Shown here piece after piece: positions 15,792-23,324 of a stretch of 42,122 bases of DNA. How positions within the stretch are numbered: position 1 is the stretch's first letter; each line of letters opens with the position of its first letter. The translations under genes and the position numbers were made by a program. The DNA lies in NCBI GenBank assembly GCA_013697825.1, contig JACCWD010000160.1, positions 1 through 42,122 of the forward strand, written 5' to 3'. The notes under the pieces are model-generated. The model was not told where the DNA came from. It worked only from the letters and a program-made list of their open reading frames with translations, and did not search any database. The stretch is from Rubrobacter sp. (GTDB lineage: Bacteria; Actinomycetota; Rubrobacteria; Rubrobacterales; Rubrobacteraceae).

Positions 15792-17120
15792 TTAGAACCT
15801 CACAGCTTCGTGTTCGACGGGGGCGAGTTCGGTCCCTTCGTAGTTTTCGAGATGCTCTTCGTAGTCTATGAAGAGTGGAGCGTCGGGGTCGAAGGCCCGT
15901 TTCAAGGTCTTGAACGCGATCTTTTTGTCCAAGCTGTCTAGCTTATCCAAAGCCTGCGGCTTGTCAAGCGAACGTGTTTCCAATTTTCCTCGCACGTGCT
16001 CGAACGCCGAAAGCCCCTCGTCCGTGCGAACGAGAACCGAGGAATACCCGTCGTCGCTCCCGACGCTCCCGACGGAGATGTCGGCGGCGTGGCCCATGAA
16101 GTCCGCGCACTCGTCGCAGCCTTTGAGAGCCGCGCCGTGGAAGTCCTTTATCGGCTCCTCGAAAATGGTCTCGCCGTCGTGGTTTTGGACGATCAGCTTC
16201 CCACGAATGATGTCCACCCGCCCGACGTCGGAGAGAGGCACGTCGCGGTTCTCCTGAATCTCCTCGATCATGAGCTTCTCGTAATTGAAGCTCTTCGTGC
16301 AAAGGAGCGCGATCGTGAGCGTAACCGCCTCGACCTGCGAACTCCCCCACGTCCACGGACGAGCTTGCATCGCCTTTATTCCCTCGACCTCGCAAGGCGT
16401 CCCGACGACGGCGATGCGAGGGTTCGGCGGAAGATCGTACTTTTTGAAATCCAAATGCCCGAGCGCGAGCGTCTGATTGTAAAAACTCCCCGCGCACTCG
16501 ACGACCTCTTCGGGTGTCGTCGCGAGGAAAGCCTCGCCCTTCCACGGCTCCGTCTCGCTCTCGCGGGCGAGGAGTGCGCCGTCGATCTCATCCGCTTCAA
16601 GGAGCGAGATGAGGAGCGCGGATACGAACCCGCCGTCCTGAACGCCGGGGATGTCATCCCTCACGCGGGCCGTATACGATTCATGAACGCGCCCGATCCC
16701 CTCGATGCTCCCCGCCGCCTCGTTGTTCCCCATGATCTTGAGCGGCGACTCGTTTCCATTATGTCCGTTTCCATTATGTCCGTCGCCATTGTGTCCGTCC
16801 CCATTGGCGTGGCCGTTCGCGGAATGCCCATTCCCGTTCACTTCATGATGCTCATCGTCGAGCTTCCACGTCGCTTCGTGGCGCATACCGCCACGGGGGC
16901 AAAAATCCCAGCAAAGCGAGCATCCCGTGCACATCTTCACGAGCGTGGGGAGGTCGTCGTCGGCGATGCCGATGGAGTCCGTCGGGCAAGCCGCGACGCA
17001 CGCCCCGCATTGGACGCACCGATCCGCGTCAATGACGGCCTTCTCGAGATCCCAGAACCAAACTTTTCCGGGAGCCTCGTCGATGTCGTTCATCATGTCT
17101 CGAATGTCGAAACCTGCCAT
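15792..17120 (-). CDS. FrhB-family F420H2 dehydrogenase subunit with N-terminal 2[4Fe-4S] ferredoxin
   Basis: The 442-residue protein starts with a two-cluster ferredoxin domain (Cys35, 38, 41, 45 and Cys64, 67, 70, 74). A coenzyme F420 hydrogenase/dehydrogenase beta-subunit domain follows (about 125-420). Its family motifs are present: VVGTPCEVEGIKAM (Cys243), LLCTKSFNYEKL (Cys274) and KGCDECADFMGHAADISVGS (Cys335, 338). Relatives (FrhB, FpoF/FqoF, the N-terminal half of Fsr) use FAD to oxidise F420H2 and pass electrons through Fe-S clusters. It lies between sirA and sat, so the likely electron acceptor is the sulfite reductase. A His/Asn/Gly linker (94-124) joins the domains. ATG 17120 has GGAAGGAAG upstream. 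Ferredoxin or another partner cannot be excluded. Confidence 0.9.
   Translation of the reverse strand: MAGFDIRDMMNDIDEAPGKVWFWDLEKAVIDADRCVQCGACVAACPTDSIGIADDDLPTLVKMCTGCSLCWDFCPRGGMRHEATWKLDDEHHEVNGNGHSANGHANGDGHNGDGHNGNGHNGNESPLKIMGNNEAAGSIEGIGRVHESYTARVRDDIPGVQDGGFVSALLISLLEADEIDGALLARESETEPWKGEAFLATTPEEVVECAGSFYNQTLALGHLDFKKYDLPPNPRIAVVGTPCEVEGIKAMQARPWTWGSSQVEAVTLTIALLCTKSFNYEKLMIEEIQENRDVPLSDVGRVDIIRGKLIVQNHDGETIFEEPIKDFHGAALKGCDECADFMGHAADISVGSVGSDDGYSSVLVRTDEGLSAFEHVRGKLETRSLDKPQALDKLDSLDKKIAFKTLKRAFDPDAPLFIDYEEHLENYEGTELAPVEHEAVRF
16749..16841 (-). repeat. Low-complexity Asn-Gly-His linker coding repeat
   Basis: Residues 94-124 of the FrhB-like protein are built of NGNGH, ANGDGH and NGDGHNGNGHNGN units. 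They are encoded by tandem 9-18-bp repeats of the ATGTCCGT(T/C)(T/G)CCATT type on the plus strand. The linker joins the ferredoxin and F420H2-oxidising domains and contains about seven histidines, so it may be a flexible tether or a metal-binding tail. The array should be length-variable between strains. Confidence 0.75.
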
Positions 17121-17190
17121 GTGCTTCCTTCCGTTATCCCGCGAAAGTTACGCGGGGGACGTGCTTTGTCGGGCTGTGGGACTCGGGGTG

Positions 17191-17247
17191 TTGGTTCTCA
17201 GTTCTTGGTTTTTGTCTAAGAACTAAAAACCGAGAACCGAGAACGGC
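17191..17247. repeat. Family A repeat inside the sulfate operon
   Basis: GGTTCTCAGTTCTTGGTTTT is followed by TGTCTAAGAACTAAAAACCG and AGAACCGAGAACGG. The two halves are largely complementary, so the RNA could fold into a long hairpin. It lies in the 150-bp gap between sirA and the FrhB-like gene, where it could reduce read-through or protect mRNA ends. Confidence 0.65.
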
Positions 17248-17270
17248 GGCGAAGCCGCCCGCGAAACGAC

Positions 17271-18920
17271 TCACTTCCTCCCCATCTCCACGAACTCCCG
17301 CCCGCGAAGCGTGTCCCGAAGCTCGTTGTTCTTCGTCCGGCGCGCCCATTCGTGGAAACGCTCGCCTTCGCGCTTCTCTTCCTTGAAACGCTCGAAGAGG
17401 TTCGAGAGGGCTTCGGGGACGGAGTCCGAGGGGCGGGCGCCTTCGACCCAGTCTATGAAGGCCGCGTCTTCCCCGAGGGAGCCGCCGAGGCCGATGTCCA
17501 CGCCCTCGACGATGCCGTCCTTCGTCTTCGCGGTCTCGCCGCGGAAGCCGATGTCGCCGATTTGCGGCTGCGCGCACGACGCCGAGCATCCCGAGAAGTG
17601 CATCCTCACCGCATCTTGTCCGACGTCGTCGCCGAACTTCCCGTCCATCTCGCGCGCCCATTCGAGAGCCTTTATCTTCGTCTCGACGATGGCGAAGCGG
17701 CAAAACTCGCTCCCGGTGCATGCCACGACACCCCGCTCGAACGGGCCGGGGTTCGGCGAATACCGTTCGAGGAGCGGCTCGGAAAGGAAATCGTCGAGGC
17801 GACCTTCCGGCACTCCGGTGACGATCAAATTCTGGTCGGTGGCGAGCCGGATGTCCGAGCCGTATTCCTCGGCGAGGCGGCCCGCCTCCTCGAACTGCTC
17901 GCCGCTCATCCGTCCGACGGGAACATTGAGTCCGACGTAATAAACGCCGTCGTCTTTTTGCTCGTGGACGCCTATGTGGTCACACCGATAATGGCTCGTG
18001 AGATCCTCGCCCGCCGGACGGAGCGTTATGTCCACGCGGTTTTGGAGTTCCTCGCGGAACCTCTCCGGGCCGAGTTCCTGAACGAGATACCGCATACGGG
18101 CGAGCCACCGGTTCTCCCGGTTTCCAAGCTCCCCGAAAACCTGCGCGACGCCCCGGCAAACCTCGACCGCGTCGTCCGGCTCGATGAACACGTCAATGTC
18201 CGAGGCCATACGAGGGCCATCCGACAATCCGCCCCCGACCCGCACGTTGAAACCGACGGTTCCGTCTTCGAGGCGGGCGGGGGTCATGCCGATGTCGTTG
18301 ATCTCGGCTTGGGCGCAGTCTTCGCAGCAGCCGGTGATGCTCATCTTGAACTTTCTCGGAAGGTTCGCGTAGTCGCGGTTCCCGGTGAAATAGTCCGAGA
18401 CCGCTTGCGCGACAGGGTATGCGTCGAGGGCTTCGTCTTTGTCGAGGCCGGAGACGGGGCATGAAAGGACGTTCCTCGCGGAGTCGCCGCACGCTTGAAC
18501 GGTCGTCATCCCGACGGCTTCGAGGCGGCGCCAGATTTCGGGGATGTCCCTCATTTGGAGCCAGTGCATTTGGATGTCCTGCCTCGTCGTGATGTCGAGG
18601 AAGTTGTCGCCGAAGTGCGGGTTCTCGTACGGCCCTCCCGCGAAGTCTCGGGCAATTTTGCCTATGGCCTTCGTTTGTTCGGGGGTGAGGACGCCGCCGG
18701 GGACTTTTATACGCATCATGAAATTGTCGCCGCCCTGTTTCTGCGGGTATATGCCGACCCATTTCAGTCGCTCCGGCTCGCCGGGAACCTCGTCCATCTT
18801 CGCGAGATCCTTCGAGTACTCGTCTATGATGGACTGGCGGATGTCGAGGGGATGGCGGGCGAGCTTGTGCTTCTCGACCTGGTTGATCCGGCCCTCGTCC
18901 GTATACCTAAGAGACTTCAC
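17271..18920 (-). CDS. sirA: SirA-type siroheme sulfite reductase
   Basis: This 549-residue assimilatory reductase takes sulfite to sulfide with six electrons. The coupled siroheme-[4Fe-4S] ligands are at Cys401 and Cys407 (ACTGSEFCRF) and Cys445 and Cys449 (GCSASCAQPQIGDIGF). Comparison with mycobacterial SirA (from memory) shows both partners of its Tyr-Cys crosslink conserved: Tyr58 (VGIYPQ) and Cys144 (QACGDS). This favours sulfite over nitrite. It has no NADPH-flavin domain, so it needs an external one-electron donor. The GTG start at 18920 follows GGGAAGG by 6 nt and overlaps cysH by 14 bp; the ATG at 18935 is the alternative. The FrhB-like gene is next downstream. Confidence 0.92.
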   Translation of the reverse strand: MKSLRYTDEGRINQVEKHKLARHPLDIRQSIIDEYSKDLAKMDEVPGEPERLKWVGIYPQKQGGDNFMMRIKVPGGVLTPEQTKAIGKIARDFAGGPYENPHFGDNFLDITTRQDIQMHWLQMRDIPEIWRRLEAVGMTTVQACGDSARNVLSCPVSGLDKDEALDAYPVAQAVSDYFTGNRDYANLPRKFKMSITGCCEDCAQAEINDIGMTPARLEDGTVGFNVRVGGGLSDGPRMASDIDVFIEPDDAVEVCRGVAQVFGELGNRENRWLARMRYLVQELGPERFREELQNRVDITLRPAGEDLTSHYRCDHIGVHEQKDDGVYYVGLNVPVGRMSGEQFEEAGRLAEEYGSDIRLATDQNLIVTGVPEGRLDDFLSEPLLERYSPNPGPFERGVVACTGSEFCRFAIVETKIKALEWAREMDGKFGDDVGQDAVRMHFSGCSASCAQPQIGDIGFRGETAKTKDGIVEGVDIGLGGSLGEDAAFIDWVEGARPSDSVPEALSNLFERFKEEKREGERFHEWARRTKNNELRDTLRGREFVEMGRK

Positions 18921-19659
18921 GTCCGACCTTCCCATTCACGACGTGCAAACCGCACTCGGTCTTTTCGTTATCGGCCCATCGCCCGGCCCGCCAGTCCTCG
19001 TCCTCGGAGACGGGGCGGGTGCATGGCTCGCAGCCGATGCTTTTGTATCCCTGCGAAAGAAGTGGATTGAGCGGCACATCGTTCGCCTCGACGTATGCGT
19101 CCACTTCCTCCTTGCTCCACGCGGCGAGCGGCGCGACCTTCGCCACCTCGAAGAAGGCGTCCCATTCGACGATTGGGGTGTCGGAGCGGTTGTGCGTTTG
19201 ATCCCGCCGTATCCCGGTCGCCCACGCTCCGAAGTTCCCGAGCCACTTTTTTTGAGGCTCGATCTTCCGTATCTGGCAGCAGAGATCCGGGGCGCAACCC
19301 CACAACTCCGGCCCATGCTTTCGAACTTGCTCCTCAACGGACATCTCCGGCTCGATGACCTTGAATCGAACCGACGGATACCGCTCCATGACCTTCTTCC
19401 GGAACTCCACCGTCTCGTCGAAGAGAAACCCGGTGTCGAGTGTGAAGACCCACGTCTCGTCGGAAATCTTCGAGAGCATATCGAGGAGAACCATCCCCTC
19501 CGCCCCCCCGAAAGACACCGAGAGCGTGAGCGCGTCTCCGTACTCGTCCACGGCCCACTTCAGAATTTCCTGCGGCGTGGAGCCTTCCAGCCGCTTCGCG
19601 ATAGACGGGATCTCATCGAGTTCCAAACCGCTTTTGTCCAATGCCGGAGCCTGGCGCAT
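18907..19659 (-). CDS. cysH: [4Fe-4S] APS-type reductase
   Basis: This 250-residue enzyme reduces activated sulfate to sulfite. The cluster ligands that mark the APS-reducing branch are present: the pair Cys127-Cys128 (LCCQIRKIEP) and Cys210, Cys213 (GCEPCTRP). The catalytic cysteine is Cys236 in ECGLH, and the PP-loop nucleotide site reads SVSFGGAEG near residue 50. ATG 19659 has GGAGGGAGGAG upstream; a start seven codons earlier would use part of that site. It is the first gene of the operon. The leader from the probable promoter is about 155 nt, long enough for post-initiation control, though I see no known riboswitch. Confidence 0.93.
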   Translation of the reverse strand: MRQAPALDKSGLELDEIPSIAKRLEGSTPQEILKWAVDEYGDALTLSVSFGGAEGMVLLDMLSKISDETWVFTLDTGFLFDETVEFRKKVMERYPSVRFKVIEPEMSVEEQVRKHGPELWGCAPDLCCQIRKIEPQKKWLGNFGAWATGIRRDQTHNRSDTPIVEWDAFFEVAKVAPLAAWSKEEVDAYVEANDVPLNPLLSQGYKSIGCEPCTRPVSEDEDWRAGRWADNEKTECGLHVVNGKVGREVS

Positions 19660-19821
19660 GATGGCTCCTCCCTCCAAGAAAAGTTTCGATGTCTTAAATT
19701 AGGTGAGTCGGGGGAAAGTTAGGTTCGGCAGTCGCTACATCGCCGCATTCGTGGCGAACACAGGTAAACGATCGGTGCTATTTCTCTGGCCTCGACTGCT
19801 CTCTCGAAATCCATGCCCACG

Positions 19822-19850
19822 ATATTAAGCAGCCCCCCGCACACCGTCAA
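19822..19850 (-). promoter_or_regulatory. Sigma-70-type promoter of the sulfate-assimilation operon
   Basis: On the minus strand TTGACG (19850-19845) and TAATAT (19827-19822) are separated by exactly 17 bp, the best promoter match in the window. The predicted start is near 19815, giving a leader of roughly 155 nt before cysH. Confidence 0.75.
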
Positions 19851-19854
19851 TAGC

Positions 19855-19879
19855 AAATCCGACTTTTTTTGTCGGATTT
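19855..19879. promoter_or_regulatory. TCCGAC/GTCGGA palindrome abutting the sulfate promoter
   Basis: AAATCCGAC (19855-19863), seven T (19864-19870) and GTCGGATTT (19871-19879) form a perfect 9-bp inverted repeat ending 4 bp from the -35 box. The same TCCGAC/GTCGGA half-sites occur at the rhodanese promoter (2406-2424), but with a 7-nt centre here and an internal AAAGTTT there. It is a candidate operator for a sulfur regulator. It could instead be a terminator hairpin, but no gene ends into it closely. Confidence 0.55.
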
Positions 19880-19907
19880 ACGAAAATTTCATGGTCGCTC
19901 CGCTCCC

Positions 19908-19966
19908 GGTTCTCGGTTTTTGGTTCTCGGTTCTTAGTTTTCGGCTGAGAACTGAGAACTGAAAAC
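19908..19966. repeat. Family A repeat after cofE
   Basis: GGTTCTCGGTTTTTGGTTCT leads into CGGTTCTTAGTTTTCGGCTG and AGAACTGAGAACTGAAAAC. The two halves can pair. It overlaps the end of cofE and may serve as its transcript end. Confidence 0.65.
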
Positions 19967-20709
19967 TACCTAAAAAGGTCTCTTTCCGGTGGCATTACGA
20001 GTTCTCTGGCGGAGCCGGGGCCGGGGTCGTGCGGGTATCCGCGGATGATGGCCGCCGGAACTCCGTCGGTTTTGTTCATGGCGAGTTCGGAGGCGGCGGC
20101 GAGTTCGTCGGCTGTGGCGAGCACGCTCGCTTCGAGCGGGTATCCATGCGGGTCGGACTCGCCCCGGTAGTCCGCCAACGGGTTCATCCCGGCCACCCCG
20201 ATGGCGACGTTCGTTATGCCGTTGCGCCACGGCCGTCCGAACGAGTCGGAGATTATTGTCGGGATTTCGACGCCGATTTTCTCGCGGAGGTGGGCGTGGA
20301 TGCGGCTCGCCGAATCGTCCGGGGCTTCGGGGAGGAGGCACACGGTGTCTTTCCCCGGCACGTTCGAGGCGTCCACTCCGGCGTTCGCGCACACGAAGCC
20401 GTGGCGGGTCTCGGAGATGATGACGCCGCGATCCATCTTCACTATCCGGTGGCTCTCGCGAAGAACGACCTCGACGTGGCGCGGATCTTTATCGAAGCGG
20501 GAGGCGAAGTCTTCGGCGAAAAAAGAAGGCTCGACGGAGCGGAGGTCCACGATCCTCCCCTCCGCTTTGCTCACGATTTTGTGCGTCACGACGAGGATGT
20601 CGCCGGAGCGGAGGGAGCCGCCCGCGGCCTCGAAGAGAACCGACGGGAGATCGTCGCCGGGATTTACCTCCGGCACGCCTTCGACGGCGAGAACTTCGAT
20701 GCCCGTCAA
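19966..20709 (-). CDS. cofE: Coenzyme F420-0:L-glutamate ligase
   Basis: The enzyme adds gamma-linked glutamates to F420-0 using GTP. The 247-residue chain has the family start VLAVEGVPEVNPGDDL, the segment VTHKIVSKAEGRIV, and the core PTIISDSFGRPWRNGITNVA with GMNPLADYRGESDPHG. It ends AMNKTDGVPAAIIRGY. It corresponds to the N-terminal half of FbiB only; no nitroreductase domain follows. TTG at 20709 overlaps the cofC stop (TTGA) with GGGGAG 5 nt upstream; GTG at 20715 is an alternative. It is the last gene of cofD-cofC-cofE. Confidence 0.92.
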   Translation of the reverse strand: MTGIEVLAVEGVPEVNPGDDLPSVLFEAAGGSLRSGDILVVTHKIVSKAEGRIVDLRSVEPSFFAEDFASRFDKDPRHVEVVLRESHRIVKMDRGVIISETRHGFVCANAGVDASNVPGKDTVCLLPEAPDDSASRIHAHLREKIGVEIPTIISDSFGRPWRNGITNVAIGVAGMNPLADYRGESDPHGYPLEASVLATADELAAASELAMNKTDGVPAAIIRGYPHDPGPGSARELVMPPERDLFR

Positions 20710-21332
20710 GGACACTCCCCGCCGGAGGGCCTCGCGGTCTTCGGAGCGTCGAGGCGGGCGAAGTCCTCCGCCGTGTCGAGGTCGAAGGCGAGCCGAGGAA
20801 TCTCGCAAACCTCCACGCCGAGGCCGCTCTCCTCCGCCGCCCCCACATGCTTCCCGAAGCTCCCCGCCCCGAAGTGGAACGGCGCCGCGTCCGGCGGCGA
20901 AAGGAGAAGCGCGTTCGTCCCCGCCCCCGCCCCGTCCGGCGCGATGGCGACGGAGGAGCCCTTCGCCCTTTCGAGGAACGCCCGTATATCTTCCTCCTCG
21001 ACGAGCGGGAGGTCGGCGGGGATGACGAGGAGGGAGGCCGCGCCCCGTTCGAGGGCGAGCTCCCGGCCTTCTTCGAGGGCGGGATTGAGACCCTCGCTCC
21101 GCTGGAAGAGCGGCGTCGCCCCGATCTCGCGCGCCTCTCCGAGGACGATGGGATCCGGGCTGACGACGCACACCCCGCCCACCTCGGCCTCGAAGAGGCG
21201 CTTCACGACGCGGCGCATCATATACAAAGTGAGGCCCGCCCTCGCGCACGGGTCGAGGATCGGGGCGAGCCGACTCTTCGTCCCCCGGAGGTCTTTCACC
21301 GGGACGACCGCGAAGACTCCCGCCCCGCTCAC
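20706..21332 (-). CDS. cofC: Phosphoenolpyruvate/phospholactate guanylyltransferase
   Basis: This 208-residue nucleotidyltransferase (FbiD in mycobacteria) activates a three-carbon phospho acid with GTP for F420 assembly. Signatures are VVPVKDLRGTKSRLAP at the N-terminus, LLVIPADLPLV (metal-binding Asp), and GTNALLLSPPDAAPF with FGAGSFGKHV. In actinobacteria PEP is the usual substrate, which would require a dehydro-F420 reductase. A candidate for that reductase is encoded at 7581-8648. The GTG start overlaps the cofD stop (GTGA). Confidence 0.92.
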   Translation of the reverse strand: MSGAGVFAVVPVKDLRGTKSRLAPILDPCARAGLTLYMMRRVVKRLFEAEVGGVCVVSPDPIVLGEAREIGATPLFQRSEGLNPALEEGRELALERGAASLLVIPADLPLVEEEDIRAFLERAKGSSVAIAPDGAGAGTNALLLSPPDAAPFHFGAGSFGKHVGAAEESGLGVEVCEIPRLAFDLDTAEDFARLDAPKTARPSGGECP

Positions 21333-22285
21333 CCCGACCGCCCCGAACTCCCCGAAATCTCTTCGGCGAACCCGAGCACCTCGTAGGCGAGCCGCGCCCG
21401 GTCAGCCTCGTCGCGCATCACCGCGTCGGTGACGAGGACGCGCATGCCGAGGGCTTCGATCCCCGCCCGCTCTCCCTCGTCGGCCCGGTCAATGACCATC
21501 CCGTCCACGAGGCCCGCGTACATCCTCGCCACCCCCGCCGCCGCCGACTCATGCCCGAGGGAGGAGAGCATCCGATCCGCCGGGCCTTTGAGCGCCTTCC
21601 CGCCGATGATGGGACTCACCGCGACCTTCGGCGCAGACGAATCGGCGAGCGCGTCCCTCATGCCCGGTACGGCGAGGATCGGGCCGATGCTCACCACCGG
21701 GTTCGAGGGGCAAAAAACGATCGCCGCCGCCCCGGAAAGCGCTTCGAGAACCTCCCCGGTCGGACGAGAGTTTTCGATACCGCGAAGCTCGACTCCGAGA
21801 ACCTCGTCGCGTTGCCCCCGGCGAACGAAATATTCCTGGAATTCGAGCCGACCGTACGGCGTGTCGAGCATGGTCGAGACTCGCTCGTCGGACATCGGAA
21901 GCACACGGCTCGGTATTCCGAGCGCCTTCGAGAGGCCCCCCGTGACGGCGGTGAGGCTCTCGCCTTTTTTGAGCCGCTCGGTGCGAAGGACATGCGTCGC
22001 GATGTCTCGGTCGCCGAGGAGAAACCACGTGTCCTCGCCGTATTCTCCGAGCATGCCGAGCGAGTCGAAGGTCTCGTCTTTTATGCCCCACCCCGTCTCC
22101 GGGTTCGCGATCCCGGCGAGCGTATACATCACGGTGTCGAGGTCGGGTGAGATGTGAAGCCCCCAAAGCTCGAAGTCGTCGGCGGTGTTCACTATGACCG
22201 AGAGGCCGCCATCCGGGAGCGCGGCTTCGAGGCCGGAGGCGAGCTTCGCCCCGCCGACCCCGCCCGCGAGCGCGGCGACCCTCAC
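21329..22285 (-). CDS. cofD: 2-phospho-L-lactate/PEP transferase
   Basis: This 318-residue protein (FbiA) transfers the activated three-carbon unit to FO, giving (dehydro-)F420-0. Recognisable blocks are LAGGVGGAKLASGLEAAL at the start, VNTADDFELWGLHISPDLDT, and GWGIKDETFDSLGMLGEYG. Further on come WFLLGDRDIATHVLRTERL, IVFCPSNPVVSIGPILAVPG and SPIIGGKALKGPADRML. GTG at 22285 is used. No strong ribosome-binding site precedes it. It is the first gene of a three-gene, 4-bp-overlap operon with cofC and cofE. Confidence 0.95.
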   Translation of the reverse strand: MRVAALAGGVGGAKLASGLEAALPDGGLSVIVNTADDFELWGLHISPDLDTVMYTLAGIANPETGWGIKDETFDSLGMLGEYGEDTWFLLGDRDIATHVLRTERLKKGESLTAVTGGLSKALGIPSRVLPMSDERVSTMLDTPYGRLEFQEYFVRRGQRDEVLGVELRGIENSRPTGEVLEALSGAAAIVFCPSNPVVSIGPILAVPGMRDALADSSAPKVAVSPIIGGKALKGPADRMLSSLGHESAAAGVARMYAGLVDGMVIDRADEGERAGIEALGMRVLVTDAVMRDEADRARLAYEVLGFAEEISGSSGRSG

Positions 22286-22485
22286 GATATGTCTCGTCGA
22301 AGCAGATTCATCGAGCCGCTATCTTAGCATCGCGAAAGTGACAACCTCGTATACCGAACGGGTTCATGAGGCTCGTTACCCGCGAGCCGCCGTTCCCATT
22401 CGTAACGATGCTCGTTGCTCGCATCATCCCTCGAACACCGATGCTATCTTAGCAACGTGAAGGACACGTTCGGGAAAGGGCGCGC
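22286..22485. other. Divergent spacer with a duplicated 11-bp palindrome
   Basis: GCTATCTTAGC occurs at 22318-22328 and again at 22443-22453, each followed by CA(T/A)CG(C/T)GAA. The two copies are near the cofD start and the methyltransferase start respectively. They may be paired operators or mark a local duplication. I see no gene here. Confidence 0.5.
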
Positions 22486-23324
22486 ATGGGACTCACGAAC
22501 CCGGAAAACCTGTCGAGCCAGTACGCCAACGCCTCGAACCTCGACCGTCGCATAACCCTCCACCAACGATTCAGCGTGAACGAAGCCTCGCGGCACCGAT
22601 GGGCCTTCGACCACCTCGACCTCCCATCCACCGCCCGCATCCTCGAACTCGGCTACGGAAACGCCGTGCTATGGACGAAAAACCGCGACAAAATCACCGG
22701 AACGTGGCGCAGCACCCTCGCCGACACCTCCCCCGGAATGCTCGAAGACGTGGAGAAAAACATAAACCTAACCTTTAGAAATACACTCACTCGAAACCTC
22801 ACGTTTACATCAACCGACACTCAAGCTATATGGTTTGGGGGTGGCGCGTTCGATGCGGTGGCGAAGAATCATATGCTTTATCACGTCCCGGATCGAGGCG
22901 GGCGATCTCGGAGATGGCGCGGATTCTGAGACTGGGCGAGGTTCTTTATGCGGCGACGAGCGGATGGGATCACATGCGCGAGGTGGACGGGTTCATAAGG
23001 AGCCTCGACTCCGACCACCCCGAACATGGACTCGTCCGGAACTTCTCGGGCTTCACTTTGGAGAATGGTGGCGGGCAACTCACCGAATACTTCCCGGAGG
23101 TTTCGGTTTCATGGCACGAGGACGGGCTTCGTGTCACAAAGATGGGGCCGTTATTGGTGTGGATGCTCTCGACGATCACCGTCCGGGAGGTTGCCGAGGG
23201 GGTCGGGGAACGCGAGTTCCGGCGGCGGCTTTCGGAGCTTTCCGAAACTCTGGAACGTGAAATCTCCGAGCGAGGGGAAATCCGTGTCACGAAGGACGCC
23301 GGGCTTTTCAAGGCGAGGCTATGA
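22486..23324 (+). pseudogene. SAM-dependent methyltransferase with a single-base frameshift
   Basis: A class I methyltransferase is split across two frames. Frame one (from ATG 22486) contains the SAM-binding motif ILELGYGNAVLW and FDAVAKNHMLYHVPD. Frame two resumes with AISEMARILRLGEVLYAATS and runs to TGA 23322-23324. The junction is near 22895-22905, in GGCGGGCG. Restoring one G gives a continuous ...YHVPDRGGAISEMARIL..., as in intact relatives. The combined protein would be about 279 residues. The rest of both halves shows no decay, so this is a recent mutation or a sequencing error. The last codons overlap the lipoate ligase start (ATGA). Confidence 0.8.

Noticed and set aside
13822-15795. 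A 657-codon plus-strand open frame, and a similar 786-codon one at 31735-34095
   Set aside because: Both are antisense shadows of well-supported genes (sat/cysC and fadN).
16741-16850. A CRISPR-like or microsatellite array (repeated ATGTCCGT on the plus strand)
   Set aside because: The units are in frame within the FrhB-like gene and encode NGHNG repeats, with no spacers and no cas genes.
17271-18920. Assignment of the siroheme enzyme as nitrite reductase
   Set aside because: The operon is entirely sulfate assimilation, and the Tyr58/Cys144 pair matches the crosslink pair of mycobacterial sulfite reductase SirA. No nitrate gene is nearby.
19855-19879. The palindrome read as a simple intrinsic terminator
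   Set aside because: It has a T-run only as its loop, no tract after the stem on either strand, and it abuts a near-consensus promoter. An operator reading is preferred but termination is not excluded.
20710-21249. An N-terminal extension of cofE reaching 21249
   Set aside because: The extra residues are an out-of-frame reading of cofC. The family N-terminus begins at about 20709-20715 with a coupled start.
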